Origin: Tannerella sp.
GTDB lineage: Bacteria > Bacteroidota > Bacteroidia > Bacteroidales > Tannerellaceae
Reading direction: 5' to 3'
NCBI GenBank assembly: GCA_031285565.1
Contig: JAITVY010000019.1
Coordinates: 1-53,488 of the forward strand
Length of the DNA: 53,488 bases
Positions 8,538 to 16,599 of the stretch are shown in pieces. The first letter of the stretch is position 1. Each line of letters opens with the position of its first letter. A model generated the notes under the pieces. That model saw only the letters and a list, made by a program, of their open reading frames with translations. It had not been told where the DNA came from and did no database searches. The position numbers and the translations under genes were made by a program.

Positions 8538-11492
8538 ATGGATAGAAATAAAAAAATCAAGATAATAAACAGGATAAAGTATATCGTGCTTATCGTATTC
8601 AGTCTCTTTTTCACCAATTGTAACAGTAATAATATAGTATTAGAGAATGATTATTTTAAATATATAATATCAGCCGATGGTACAAATCTCAAATTCACAG
8701 ATAAGGCAAGTGGCAAAGACTATCTTGATACTGCTATAAGTACAAAATGCGCCTCTGTTTTTGTTGATGGGATAGAGCACCAGGTGTCAGCCGTATCTTC
8801 TGAAGATCATCAATTGAGTCTGGAATTTGAAAAGACCGGAGTAAAGGTCAAACTGGGGGTCAATCATTCGGGAGACAGGATCACTTTAAAAGTAACATCA
8901 GTTACCGGAAAAATCGAATCCCTGACTTTTCTGAATGTCCCATTAAAGTTGGAAGGTCAGCCTTATGAACCTTTTGCAGCATGTGCGCTTTCAATGAATC
9001 TCTTTACTCATGTCAGGCAATTACCTCCTTTACAAACCAGATTATGGGCAAAATGTTATGAACGATTTAGTATAGAAGGGGCTGAAATAACTTTGCTTGG
9101 TCTTCCGCAGGAAAAAATCCTGCCGATAATCCGTGATGTCATGTCGAATGCCAAAGATGTTCCTTTTTCGAATGAAGGAGGAGCGTGGGCGTTGATGAGG
9201 GATGAAGGGTATGGCTCTTACCTGATGAACTTCGGAACCCTGACCGAGGAAACTGTCGATGAATGGATTGAAACGTGCCGAAGGCTTGGATTCAACCAGA
9301 TAGACAGCCATGGTGGAGGCAGCTTCTTTGAATTCGGGACTTTTGATCTCAATAAAGAAAAATGGCCTGACGGATGGGATTCGTTTAAGCGCATTAATAC
9401 CCGGTTACATGAAGCCGGGATCTCCCATATTTTTCATACATATGCCTTTTTTATAGATAAGACGTCAAGATATGTAAGCCCTGTTCCCAGCAAAGATTTA
9501 GGGTATGCGCGTACTTTTACGCTTGCTGAACCCCTGGATGAAACTGCAGATGAAATTGTTGTAAAAGAATCTACTGCGAATATTTCCACCCTGACAGGAT
9601 TCCATACGGAAAACAGTGTAACGCTGAGAATCGGAGATGAATTCATTGAATTCAATAACGTAACCCAATCGCCTCCTTATAAGTTTTCGGGATTAAAACG
9701 GGGAGCTAACGGCACAAAACCATCGTCACATACTGTCAATGAGACGGCTTTTCATATGAGTGAAAGATTCGGAAGGTTTGTCCCGGGACCGGAAACCGGT
9801 TTGTTTGATGAAATGGCCCGGAGACATGCGGAAATTGTAAATGATTGTGGCTTTGACGGGATTTATCTGGATGCCATCGATGGAAGCGCTGTACTGGGGG
9901 GAGAAGAGAACTTCTGGTATTATGGTACGAAATTTATTTTCGGGATAGCAAAACATTTAAAACGTACTGTTGGAATGGAAATGAGTTCCATGTCGCACCA
10001 CTGGTGGCATTACCGGTCGCGCTGGCAGGCATGGGACAGACCTGTCAGGGGATACAAAAGATTTATCGATATACACCTGGCTTCTATAAAAGCTTCCGGG
10101 CTTTTTCTGCCGGATGAAATCAGGTCAAATGAATGGGAGCATGGTAGATGGCCGGGTCATACGCCCCTGATAGATAAGTATGCAGGTGTAGATATAGGAC
10201 AGACAATGCTTCCGCTCCATTTAGGGTGGTGGGGGCATCAGGTTTGGGATCCTCCTCAGACAGAACCGACTTTTCCTGACGACATTGAATACCTCGGTTG
10301 CAAAATGATCGGTAATAATGCCGGTTTTTCACAATTAGGCGGTGTAGATAAAAATACATTGGAGAAAATACCTCTTTATAAACAAGCGGCAGAAATCCTC
10401 AAACAATATGAAGAGTTAAGGCAGAAGAAATATTTTGGAGAGGAAGTGAAAGAACTGTTGCGGCAGCCCGGGAAAGAGTATACACTGTTCCAAAACGAAA
10501 ATGAGGATTGGAATTTTAAACCGGTTACATATAAAAAACATAAAATAGCCGGGCTCGATCATCCTACAGCAAAATGGACGACAGACAATCAATTTGACAA
10601 ACAGCCGGTTAAATTAAGGATAGAAGCATTAATGTCAATAAAACCATATGATGACCCATCAAATATTGTTTTAACCGATTATTCCGATTTGACGGATTTC
10701 GTTATCGAATCAAATGCGACAGGAGTTTCAGGCCGGATAGATACAGCAGGAGAGAAAACTGTAACCGGAGAGCAAAGTATTGCATACTTTTCAAAAAACT
10801 CCGGCAGATCCCCACAGGATGGTTCGTATATCAATATGGAGAAAAAATATGACACCCCGCGGGATTTGACTAAAAATCAGGCATTAGGAGTCTGGATAAA
10901 AGGGGATGGTAACGGACAGGTTCTGAATTTGAGTTTAAGGAGCCCTGTCCATGTCTCTCATGGTGCACACGGAGATCGTTTTATTAAAATCGATTTCACC
11001 GGTTGGAAATATTTTGAGCTTGTTGAAACAGAATCTTCAAAAATCAGTGATTACATCTGGCCTATTGACTCTCATTTTTATGTTTACGATTCATATATGC
11101 ACAGGATTCAGTTTGGAAATATTGAAACTCTGCAGTTTTGGTATAATAACCTGCCGGAGGGAAAGGAAGTAAGTACAATAATAGGGCCGGTTAAAGCAAT
11201 ACCGATGATAACCGGATCTATAGAAAATCCTTCGGTTACCATAGCCGGAGAGAAGATTGTTTTTCCGGTAAAAATGGAATCTGGGATGTATTTGGAATTT
11301 CGTTCTTTAAATGACTGTAAATTATATGGATCCAAAGGTGAGTTTCTTAGAGATGTAAAACCTCAGGGTGCTGTTCCTGAACTGAAAAAAGGAAATAATG
11401 AGATCTTGTTTTCAGGCGAGGGTTCAGGAAAATGCAACACTCGGTTACAGGTAACAGTAATCAGCGAAGGTTCTCCGCTTAATATCAGATAA
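8538..11492 (+). CDS. Large lipoprotein, predicted TIM-barrel glycoside hydrolase (family unassigned)
   Basis: A 984-residue lipoprotein (lipobox near FFTNC) that I cannot place in a known glycoside hydrolase family. An N-terminal beta-sandwich (about 30-195) is followed by a TIM-barrel-like region (about 205-600) with GFNQIDSHGGG, FHTYAFF, DGIYLDAIDGS (Asp near 445) and GMEMSSMSHHWW. The LDAIDG strand end is a good candidate for a catalytic Asp. The barrel is interrupted at about 325-403 by a small beta-module (RIGDEFIEFNNV, GLKRGANGT, then SHTVNETAFHM) that resembles a module often seen in phage-tail and surface proteins. The C-terminal part (about 705-965) resembles a carbohydrate-binding sandwich (ALGVWIKGDGNGQ, FTGWKYFEL). 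Position after susD marks it as the likely main surface or periplasmic enzyme of the locus. Confidence 0.7.
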   Translation: MDRNKKIKIINRIKYIVLIVFSLFFTNCNSNNIVLENDYFKYIISADGTNLKFTDKASGKDYLDTAISTKCASVFVDGIEHQVSAVSSEDHQLSLEFEKTGVKVKLGVNHSGDRITLKVTSVTGKIESLTFLNVPLKLEGQPYEPFAACALSMNLFTHVRQLPPLQTRLWAKCYERFSIEGAEITLLGLPQEKILPIIRDVMSNAKDVPFSNEGGAWALMRDEGYGSYLMNFGTLTEETVDEWIETCRRLGFNQIDSHGGGSFFEFGTFDLNKEKWPDGWDSFKRINTRLHEAGISHIFHTYAFFIDKTSRYVSPVPSKDLGYARTFTLAEPLDETADEIVVKESTANISTLTGFHTENSVTLRIGDEFIEFNNVTQSPPYKFSGLKRGANGTKPSSHTVNETAFHMSERFGRFVPGPETGLFDEMARRHAEIVNDCGFDGIYLDAIDGSAVLGGEENFWYYGTKFIFGIAKHLKRTVGMEMSSMSHHWWHYRSRWQAWDRPVRGYKRFIDIHLASIKASGLFLPDEIRSNEWEHGRWPGHTPLIDKYAGVDIGQTMLPLHLGWWGHQVWDPPQTEPTFPDDIEYLGCKMIGNNAGFSQLGGVDKNTLEKIPLYKQAAEILKQYEELRQKKYFGEEVKELLRQPGKEYTLFQNENEDWNFKPVTYKKHKIAGLDHPTAKWTTDNQFDKQPVKLRIEALMSIKPYDDPSNIVLTDYSDLTDFVIESNATGVSGRIDTAGEKTVTGEQSIAYFSKNSGRSPQDGSYINMEKKYDTPRDLTKNQALGVWIKGDGNGQVLNLSLRSPVHVSHGAHGDRFIKIDFTGWKYFELVETESSKISDYIWPIDSHFYVYDSYMHRIQFGNIETLQFWYNNLPEGKEVSTIIGPVKAIPMITGSIENPSVTIAGEKIVFPVKMESGMYLEFRSLNDCKLYGSKGEFLRDVKPQGAVPELKKGNNEILFSGEGSGKCNTRLQVTVISEGSPLNIR

Positions 11493-11522
11493 CTAAAGAA
11501 TAAGTAGTTCTACTTTTGTAGT

Positions 11523-11603
11523 AGTCAAAGGAGTTAAAGTAATTATCAGCCCTTTGGGCTTAGTAGTTAAGTAGAATGGAATGTTATTCTTAACTCCTTG
11601 ACT
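11523..11603 (+). repeat. Folded intergenic repeat (element B)
   Basis: In the 186-base gap after the TIM-barrel gene. An outer stem pairs 11523-11539 with 11589-11603 (15 pairs, two bulged A). Inside it AGCCC at 11548-11552 pairs with GGGCT at 11556-11560. The blocks TAGTTAAGTAG and TTATTCTTAACTCCTTGACT are shared with the element at 34409-34538. It may act as a terminator or processing site between the susCD-enzyme transcript and the M24-to-rhaT genes. That role is inference. Confidence 0.6.
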
Positions 11604-11678
11604 TCTTTAAGTTGAGCATTTGTGATACGTAAATCAGAAAAAACAATTAGTCTATAAATCAAATTAATTTAATTCATT

Positions 11679-12845
11679 ATGGCATATTTAAATAAAAAGG
11701 AAAGTGAAGTAAGGATTGCACAAGTAAAAGAAATCCTGCAATCGAAAAATTTAGATGTAGCATTGGTTTATTACGATGAGTTCAACATTGGCAATGGCTG
11801 GTATTTAACAGGCTGGTGTCCCCAGTTTGAAAGTGGAGCCGTACTCATCCCGCGTTCCGGAACGCCTTTAATTCTTGGTGGTCCGGAGAGCGAACCTTTT
11901 GCCAAACTTGACAGTATGATTACCGAAACCCGTAATTTTCCGGTCTTTATGGTTCCCGATGAAGAATACCCCAATGCAACCATCATTGATTTCCGGATGC
12001 TTTTTGAAGAATTGAATGCACAACTGGGAAGTGTAAAAAGGATAGGTATGGTAGGTATGGGAAGAATGCCGGCCGAAGGTTACAGGCAAATTGCCGAAGG
12101 ATTTAAAGGGGTTGCTTTGGTAGATATAACAGAAGAATATGTCCGGTTAAGGTTTGACAAGTCTCCGTGGGAAAGGGAGCAGATCCGGGCTGCATTCAAA
12201 CTTGCCGATCATGCATATGATGCAATAACAGGCAAAATAGATGTGGGAGTTTCAGAGATTGAAGTTGCCGCTGCAGGGGAGTTTGCTGTCAGGAGCCGTG
12301 GGGCAAGTGGCTTTGGATTCGGTACAATTGTGGGTAGTGGGAAACGCTCGAATGCGGTAGTCCCTACTGCCAGCTCAAAACTTCTGGAAGCAGGAGAATT
12401 GGTGATGGTGGGTATAGCACCCAAAGTAAATGGTTATGCAGGCGTTGTAGGCAATGTCCTTTCCGTGAATGGTGAATATACCAGCCGTCAGCGCGATTGC
12501 ATCAACTACCTGAAAGAGGCTTTCCGTCTGACAAAGGAACAGCTATTTCCCGGCAAAACTGGCAGGGAAATAGATGCTCCGGCAAGAGCTTATTTTGAAA
12601 AGCACGGCTTGTCGAAATATCTTGTATGTCCGTTTGCCCATACCATAGGTTTACATGAAGCAGAATCGCCATTCTTTGGTCCGAACAGTGAAGATATACT
12701 TAAACCGGGTATGACGGTTTGTGTAGATGTTAGTTTTTTTGGTCATCCGGAGTTTAACGGAACCCGGATAGAAACAGGCTATGAAATAACAGAAAATGGA
12801 CCTGTCCCTTTGAGTAAGAAAATGGATTCCCTGTTTATGGAATAA
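11679..12845 (+). CDS. M24-family (pita-bread fold) protein, probably metal-free, creatinase-like
   Basis: Cytoplasmic 388-residue protein with the two-domain layout of Xaa-Pro peptidases and creatinase: an N-terminal domain (about 1-150) and a pita-bread catalytic domain. Aligned by eye to methionine aminopeptidase, the first metal-binding Asp is replaced by Gly in GELVMVGIAP (about residue 245). The second is replaced by Val in NGYAGVVGN (about 256), and the first Glu by Asp in GMTVCVDVS (about 350). The His of AHTIGLHE (about 321) and the last Glu of TRIETGYE (about 365) remain. Creatinase likewise uses this fold without metal, so a C-N hydrolase is possible. Five bases separate it from the deacetylase gene, so they are co-transcribed. 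The name Xaa-Pro aminopeptidase would be misleading here. Confidence 0.8.
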   Translation: MAYLNKKESEVRIAQVKEILQSKNLDVALVYYDEFNIGNGWYLTGWCPQFESGAVLIPRSGTPLILGGPESEPFAKLDSMITETRNFPVFMVPDEEYPNATIIDFRMLFEELNAQLGSVKRIGMVGMGRMPAEGYRQIAEGFKGVALVDITEEYVRLRFDKSPWEREQIRAAFKLADHAYDAITGKIDVGVSEIEVAAAGEFAVRSRGASGFGFGTIVGSGKRSNAVVPTASSKLLEAGELVMVGIAPKVNGYAGVVGNVLSVNGEYTSRQRDCINYLKEAFRLTKEQLFPGKTGREIDAPARAYFEKHGLSKYLVCPFAHTIGLHEAESPFFGPNSEDILKPGMTVCVDVSFFGHPEFNGTRIETGYEITENGPVPLSKKMDSLFME

Positions 12846-12850
12846 GTGTT

Positions 12851-13774
12851 ATGGATAAGAAACATCAAAAATTGACAACCGGCACCACTTCATTTGATGT
12901 GGTACTGGGTTTCGATATGGAAACTGATATCGGCTCTTATACTCCTTTTTATAATGGTGTACAACTAGGCACACCATTATTATTGGAAGTATTGAAAAAA
13001 CAGGATGTCCAGGCAACTTTTTTCTGGACAGGTCATGCGGCAACGAATAATCTGGATATTGTTTTACAGGTAAAAGAAGCAGGACATGAAACAGGATGCC
13101 ATGGTTTATTTCATGAGACACTTGGTGATGAAATTTTCCCTTTACCCAATAATATGCCTATTTTGTTTGAAGAGGTGGAAGGAAGAATTATTAAAGCAAC
13201 AAATATTGTAAAGGAAGTAAGTGGCTTACAACCCTCAAGCTTTCGTTGTCCGCGTTTATGGGGCAGCACAAAAGTAGTTCAAGTTCTTGAAAAATTGGGG
13301 TATATCGCAGATGCATCATTCCCTCTGTACTTTTATGGATCGCCTTTTGTACCCTATCATCCCTCCGAAGAAAATTGGACTCAACCCGGGAATATGAAGA
13401 TCCTGGAAATTCCTAATTTCTGTGACCTGACGATGAAAAGTAAGGATGAATACAATCGTGACAGGGATCAATGGCCCTTATTCCGGACGAAGTCTGCCAA
13501 ATTTCTAATGGAAAAAGTTGATAAATTTATTTCATTCGTTCAATCACATGGAAAGCGACCTGTGCTCTGCTTTTATCTGCACCCATGGGAATTTTATCCG
13601 ATGCCTAAGGGGGCAATAAATTTCGGAGAATGCAATGTAAAACCATTGTCTTTTATAGTAAAGAATTGTGGCCCCAATGCTTTAATGCAATTTGATATTC
13701 TTTGCAGCCTCCTTAAGGAATGTGGTGGCAGGTTTATTACGGCAAAAGAATTAGCCGAAGAGTATAAATATTAA
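12851..13774 (+). CDS. Polysaccharide deacetylase family protein (NodB/PuuE-like)
   Basis: Carbohydrate esterase 4 type NodB-homology protein of 307 residues without a signal peptide, so cytoplasmic. Motif 1 is LGFDMETD (Asp near 22). Motif 2 is GHETGCHGLFH (His near 79, 83 and 87). Motif 3 is FRCPRLWG, and a late motif is LCFYLHPWEF. These supply the metal site and catalytic base of the family. The FDMETD form and the cytoplasmic location resemble the PuuE-like branch that acts on small amides rather than on polymer. It sits five bases after the M24-like gene, so the two may act in sequence on the same nitrogen-containing or acylated sugar; that is inference. Confidence 0.85.
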   Translation: MDKKHQKLTTGTTSFDVVLGFDMETDIGSYTPFYNGVQLGTPLLLEVLKKQDVQATFFWTGHAATNNLDIVLQVKEAGHETGCHGLFHETLGDEIFPLPNNMPILFEEVEGRIIKATNIVKEVSGLQPSSFRCPRLWGSTKVVQVLEKLGYIADASFPLYFYGSPFVPYHPSEENWTQPGNMKILEIPNFCDLTMKSKDEYNRDRDQWPLFRTKSAKFLMEKVDKFISFVQSHGKRPVLCFYLHPWEFYPMPKGAINFGECNVKPLSFIVKNCGPNALMQFDILCSLLKECGGRFITAKELAEEYKY

Positions 13775-13775
13775 A

Positions 13776-13904
13776 TAGTAGTTAGTAGGCATGTCGTTAC
13801 TCTGTTTATTCGTTGATGCGTTCTTCGTTTATAGGATTAAACGACTTAACGATTAAACAAATCAGCAATCCTACTAACTACCAACTACTATCTACTAACT
13901 ACTA
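13776..13904 (+). repeat. Intergenic repeat with TAGTAGTTAGTAG arms (element C)
   Basis: The left arm at 13776-13788 is perfectly complementary to 13892-13904, and 13778-13789 is also perfectly complementary to 13870-13881, giving two alternative foldings. The last copy, CTACTAACTACTA, ends nine bases before the rhaM ATG. The same 13-mer occurs ten bases before the M20 dipeptidase start (33006-33018) and upstream of the second DUF2207 gene (46577-46589, minus strand). It may be a mobile intergenic repeat or a leader control element. Confidence 0.6.
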
Positions 13905-13913
13905 TAAAATCAT

Positions 13914-14234
13914 ATGAAACGAAAAGCATTTTTAATTCAGGCCAGGCCGGGATTATCAGGAGAATATAAAAAAAGACATAATCCCATATGGCCTGAACTA
14001 AAACAAGGATTACAGGAACATGGGGTTCGAAATTATTCCATTTTCCTTCATGAAAATTCAGAATATCTGTTCGGATATTTTGAGGTAGAAAATGAGGCGC
14101 TGTTTAACAAGCTCGGAGAAAGGGAAATTATGCAGCGCTGGTGGAAACATATGACCGAAGTGTTGATATGCGAAAATGATGGAGACCCAAAAGCAAAAGA
14201 AGAAATGTTAGTTGAAATTTTTCACCTGGATTGA
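13914..14234 (+). CDS. rhaM: L-rhamnose mutarotase
   Basis: Interconverts the alpha and beta anomers of L-rhamnose so that the isomerase gets its preferred form. The 106 residues match the family length, and the characteristic pattern is present: an early RPG, then YKKRHNPIWPELKQGLQEHG, NYSIFLHE and the closing MQRWWKHMTEVL. It acts in the cytoplasm. It lies between the deacetylase and a beta-sandwich protein and two genes before rhaT, so this block is geared to rhamnose uptake. No rhaA, rhaB or rhaD homologue is in the window, so the rest of the pathway must be encoded elsewhere. Confidence 0.93.
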   Translation: MKRKAFLIQARPGLSGEYKKRHNPIWPELKQGLQEHGVRNYSIFLHENSEYLFGYFEVENEALFNKLGEREIMQRWWKHMTEVLICENDGDPKAKEEMLVEIFHLD

Positions 14235-14235
14235 T

Positions 14236-15219
14236 ATGGTAGATATGGAAATGAAAAAATCAGAAAATGTGTTGAATGCTTTCAGGGAGTCCGGGAAACG
14301 GACTCACCTGCTAGGAAATTTGCAAACAGGAGTCATCATTGCACTTGACATGGAAGGGCGTCTTTTTACAGTTTTAGACGGAATGGTATTGAATCGTTTA
14401 AACCATGATGCAATAATAGGACAAAGTACCCGGGCCAGCTACCTGAATCCTGGTGGTGATACTCTTTGGCCTGCCCCGGAAGGGACGGCATTAGGTTATC
14501 AATATTCCACAGGTAATTGGCGGGTAAGTCCATCTGTCACTTCAGCCAGGTACATGGTTATATTATCGGATGAAAATAACGCTGTAATTGTAGCCGAAAC
14601 AGATTTAGTGAATAATCAGGGAATGGGAATCCCAGTCCTTCTCAAAAGGGAAATAAATATTGAGCCGGTGCAAGGCGAAATTACTGTAAATGCAATTGAA
14701 AGCATAACTTATATCGGACATAAACCGCTTTCACGCACAGAATGTTTGCTTTCCCCCTGGACACTTTGCCAGTTCGATTCCGGCGAAGGGTGCGAAGTAA
14801 TTTTCCCAGATACCGGCCATGCCAGTGTATGGGATCTTTATGATCAGGAAAAAGAAACGGAAATACTCCGGCAAGGTGAAATTAGCCGGGTTCAGACCGA
14901 TGGTTCACAGAGGTTTCAAATCGCTTTGGGAACAGATGCCCCCTGGATTGAATATCATGACCCACGGAATGGATTAACAGTACGAAGAACAGCCAATCCA
15001 ATCGCGGAAGATTATTCTTACATTGATATCCGTGATGTTTCGCCCGGTATTATGCCGGATACAAGGGGTGTCCGATACAGTATTTATAGTGATACGGACA
15101 ATTTTATGGAGATTGAAGCAGCAGGAGGTTGTCCGGAAACCATTTTACCGGATACCGAATTAAAACTGGCTGTAACTACTAAATATTCTAAACATAGTCT
15201 GGTATGCAACAGCTTATAG
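14236..15219 (+). CDS. Uncharacterised beta-rich protein, possibly galactose-mutarotase-like fold
   Basis: About 327 residues from the ATG at 14236 (MVDMEMKKSENV), two bases after the rhaM stop. An in-frame ATG at 14212 inside rhaM is less likely. There is no signal peptide or membrane segment. The repeated beta-strand pattern, LNPGGDTLWPAPEG near the start and the C-terminal GVRYSIYSD suggest a large beta-sandwich of the aldose-epimerase superfamily, but I see no convincing catalytic His-Glu pair. Its end overlaps the rhaT start by 16 bases, so translation is coupled. A sugar-handling role beside rhaM and rhaT is inferred from position. I do not recognise the family with certainty. Confidence 0.75.
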   Translation: MVDMEMKKSENVLNAFRESGKRTHLLGNLQTGVIIALDMEGRLFTVLDGMVLNRLNHDAIIGQSTRASYLNPGGDTLWPAPEGTALGYQYSTGNWRVSPSVTSARYMVILSDENNAVIVAETDLVNNQGMGIPVLLKREINIEPVQGEITVNAIESITYIGHKPLSRTECLLSPWTLCQFDSGEGCEVIFPDTGHASVWDLYDQEKETEILRQGEISRVQTDGSQRFQIALGTDAPWIEYHDPRNGLTVRRTANPIAEDYSYIDIRDVSPGIMPDTRGVRYSIYSDTDNFMEIEAAGGCPETILPDTELKLAVTTKYSKHSLVCNSL

Positions 15220-16250
15220 GAATTCTATTTCATTTTATAGGCGGATTTTCATCCGCCAGTTTTTATGTACCATCTTATCTTGTGAAAAAATGGTCGTGGC
15301 AGACATACTGGATTACGATGGGATGTATGGCCTGGCTCGTTATGCCCTGGATTGGCGGTTATCTGGCCACCCCGGATATTTTAGCGGTTCTCTGCCAAAG
15401 CCCATGGAGCGCTTTAGTCATGACTTACATATTTGGTATATTATGGGGCTTTGGCGGCCTGGGTTCAGGCCTTGGGTTACGTTACATCGGGCTTTCTTTA
15501 GGACAATCAATTTCGTTGGGATTAAGCGCCGTTGTGGGTACTCTTGTACCTGCCATCCTTGACCGGAAAATAGGTTTGCTTGTAACAACCCTACCTGGTG
15601 GCATCATTGTATTGGGACTGGTCATAAGTATTGTTGGTATTGTGTTTTGCGGCTATGCAGGTGTAATGAAGGATCGGATGTTGACCGACGACCAAAAGAA
15701 AGAATCTGTAAAAGAGTTTTCTATTGCTAAAGGTTATACCATGGCAATATTAGGTGGAATAATGAGTGGATGCATGGCTATTGCTATGAATTTCGGAAAA
15801 CCGATTGCTACAGCAGCCCTCGATACGGGTACCGCTTCTGTTTTTGTCAATACCCCGATTTTAATACTGGCTCTGGGGGGAGGGTTCACTACAAATTTTA
15901 TTTACAGTATGATTCATATGACAAAAGCCCGATCCTTTAAAGATTATAAAACAGGTCCTTCAAAGACTTTGCTCAGGAATTATTTTATGACAGCGCTTAG
16001 CGGGATGATGTGGTACGGACAATTTTTCTTTTACGGGATGGGTGAAACAAAAATGGGCAATTTCTCTTTTGCAAGCTGGTCAATCCATATGTCATCCATC
16101 ATTATTTTCAGCAACCTTTGGGGATTGTGGTTGAAAGAATGGACTTTAGTTGACAGGAAAACACGTATTTATCTGTGGTTAGGTGTTATTTCACTGATTA
16201 TATCGGTATGCCTGATAGGTATGGGTAACTATTTGGAAGGAATGGGATAA
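15204..16250 (+). CDS. rhaT: L-rhamnose/proton symporter RhaT
   Basis: Inner-membrane sugar:H+ symporter of 348 residues with about ten hydrophobic segments, the same length as the enterobacterial protein. The family is recognisable from GGFSSASFYVPSYLVKKWSW, ILWGFGGLGSGLGLRYIG, LSLGQSISLGLSAVVGTLVP and the second-half MSGCMAIAMNFGKPI and GMMWYGQFFFYGMG. It starts inside the last codons of the preceding gene and ends the M24-to-rhaT gene block. Together with rhaM it indicates that the sugar entering the cytoplasm is L-rhamnose or a close 6-deoxy relative. Confidence 0.93.
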   Translation: MQQLIGILFHFIGGFSSASFYVPSYLVKKWSWQTYWITMGCMAWLVMPWIGGYLATPDILAVLCQSPWSALVMTYIFGILWGFGGLGSGLGLRYIGLSLGQSISLGLSAVVGTLVPAILDRKIGLLVTTLPGGIIVLGLVISIVGIVFCGYAGVMKDRMLTDDQKKESVKEFSIAKGYTMAILGGIMSGCMAIAMNFGKPIATAALDTGTASVFVNTPILILALGGGFTTNFIYSMIHMTKARSFKDYKTGPSKTLLRNYFMTALSGMMWYGQFFFYGMGETKMGNFSFASWSIHMSSIIIFSNLWGLWLKEWTLVDRKTRIYLWLGVISLIISVCLIGMGNYLEGMG

Positions 16251-16599
16251 TAAATATGTGACTTTATTACTTTTTGATATTTAATAATGTTTATGAATAT
16301 CGGATAATAACCTAAAATACTTATCTTTGTCTTTGCGAAGTAAGAATAACTGATTTAAACTTACTGAACTTTAAGTAGCTGTCAGGAATTTTTTCGTGAA
16401 TACTTTTAGAGTTATTTTTTGATGGATTTTTGTTATTGTTTTCTGCATAATAGCGGGTTATTAAAAGGAAATAATAACAAAAAGGTGCAAAAAAGAGCCT
16501 AAAAGGATACGAAAAATATACTTCTAACATTATAGAATTTGTTATTGTAAAATTCCTAATAGTTACTAAGACCGGATACAAATATCTAATACATATAAA
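16251..16599. other. AT-rich intergenic region with a possible promoter
   Basis: No gene is supported in these 349 bases. TATCTTTG at 16322-16329 matches the Bacteroidetes -7 consensus on the plus strand, without a clear -33 partner. If it is used, the next gene would have a long leader of about 260 bases. No terminator with a clean stem and T tract was found after rhaT. Confidence 0.4.

Noticed and set aside
13870..13904. Closely spaced repeats that look like a CRISPR start
   Set aside because: The copies are short, imperfect, unevenly spaced and have no spacers; they are part of an intergenic repeat.
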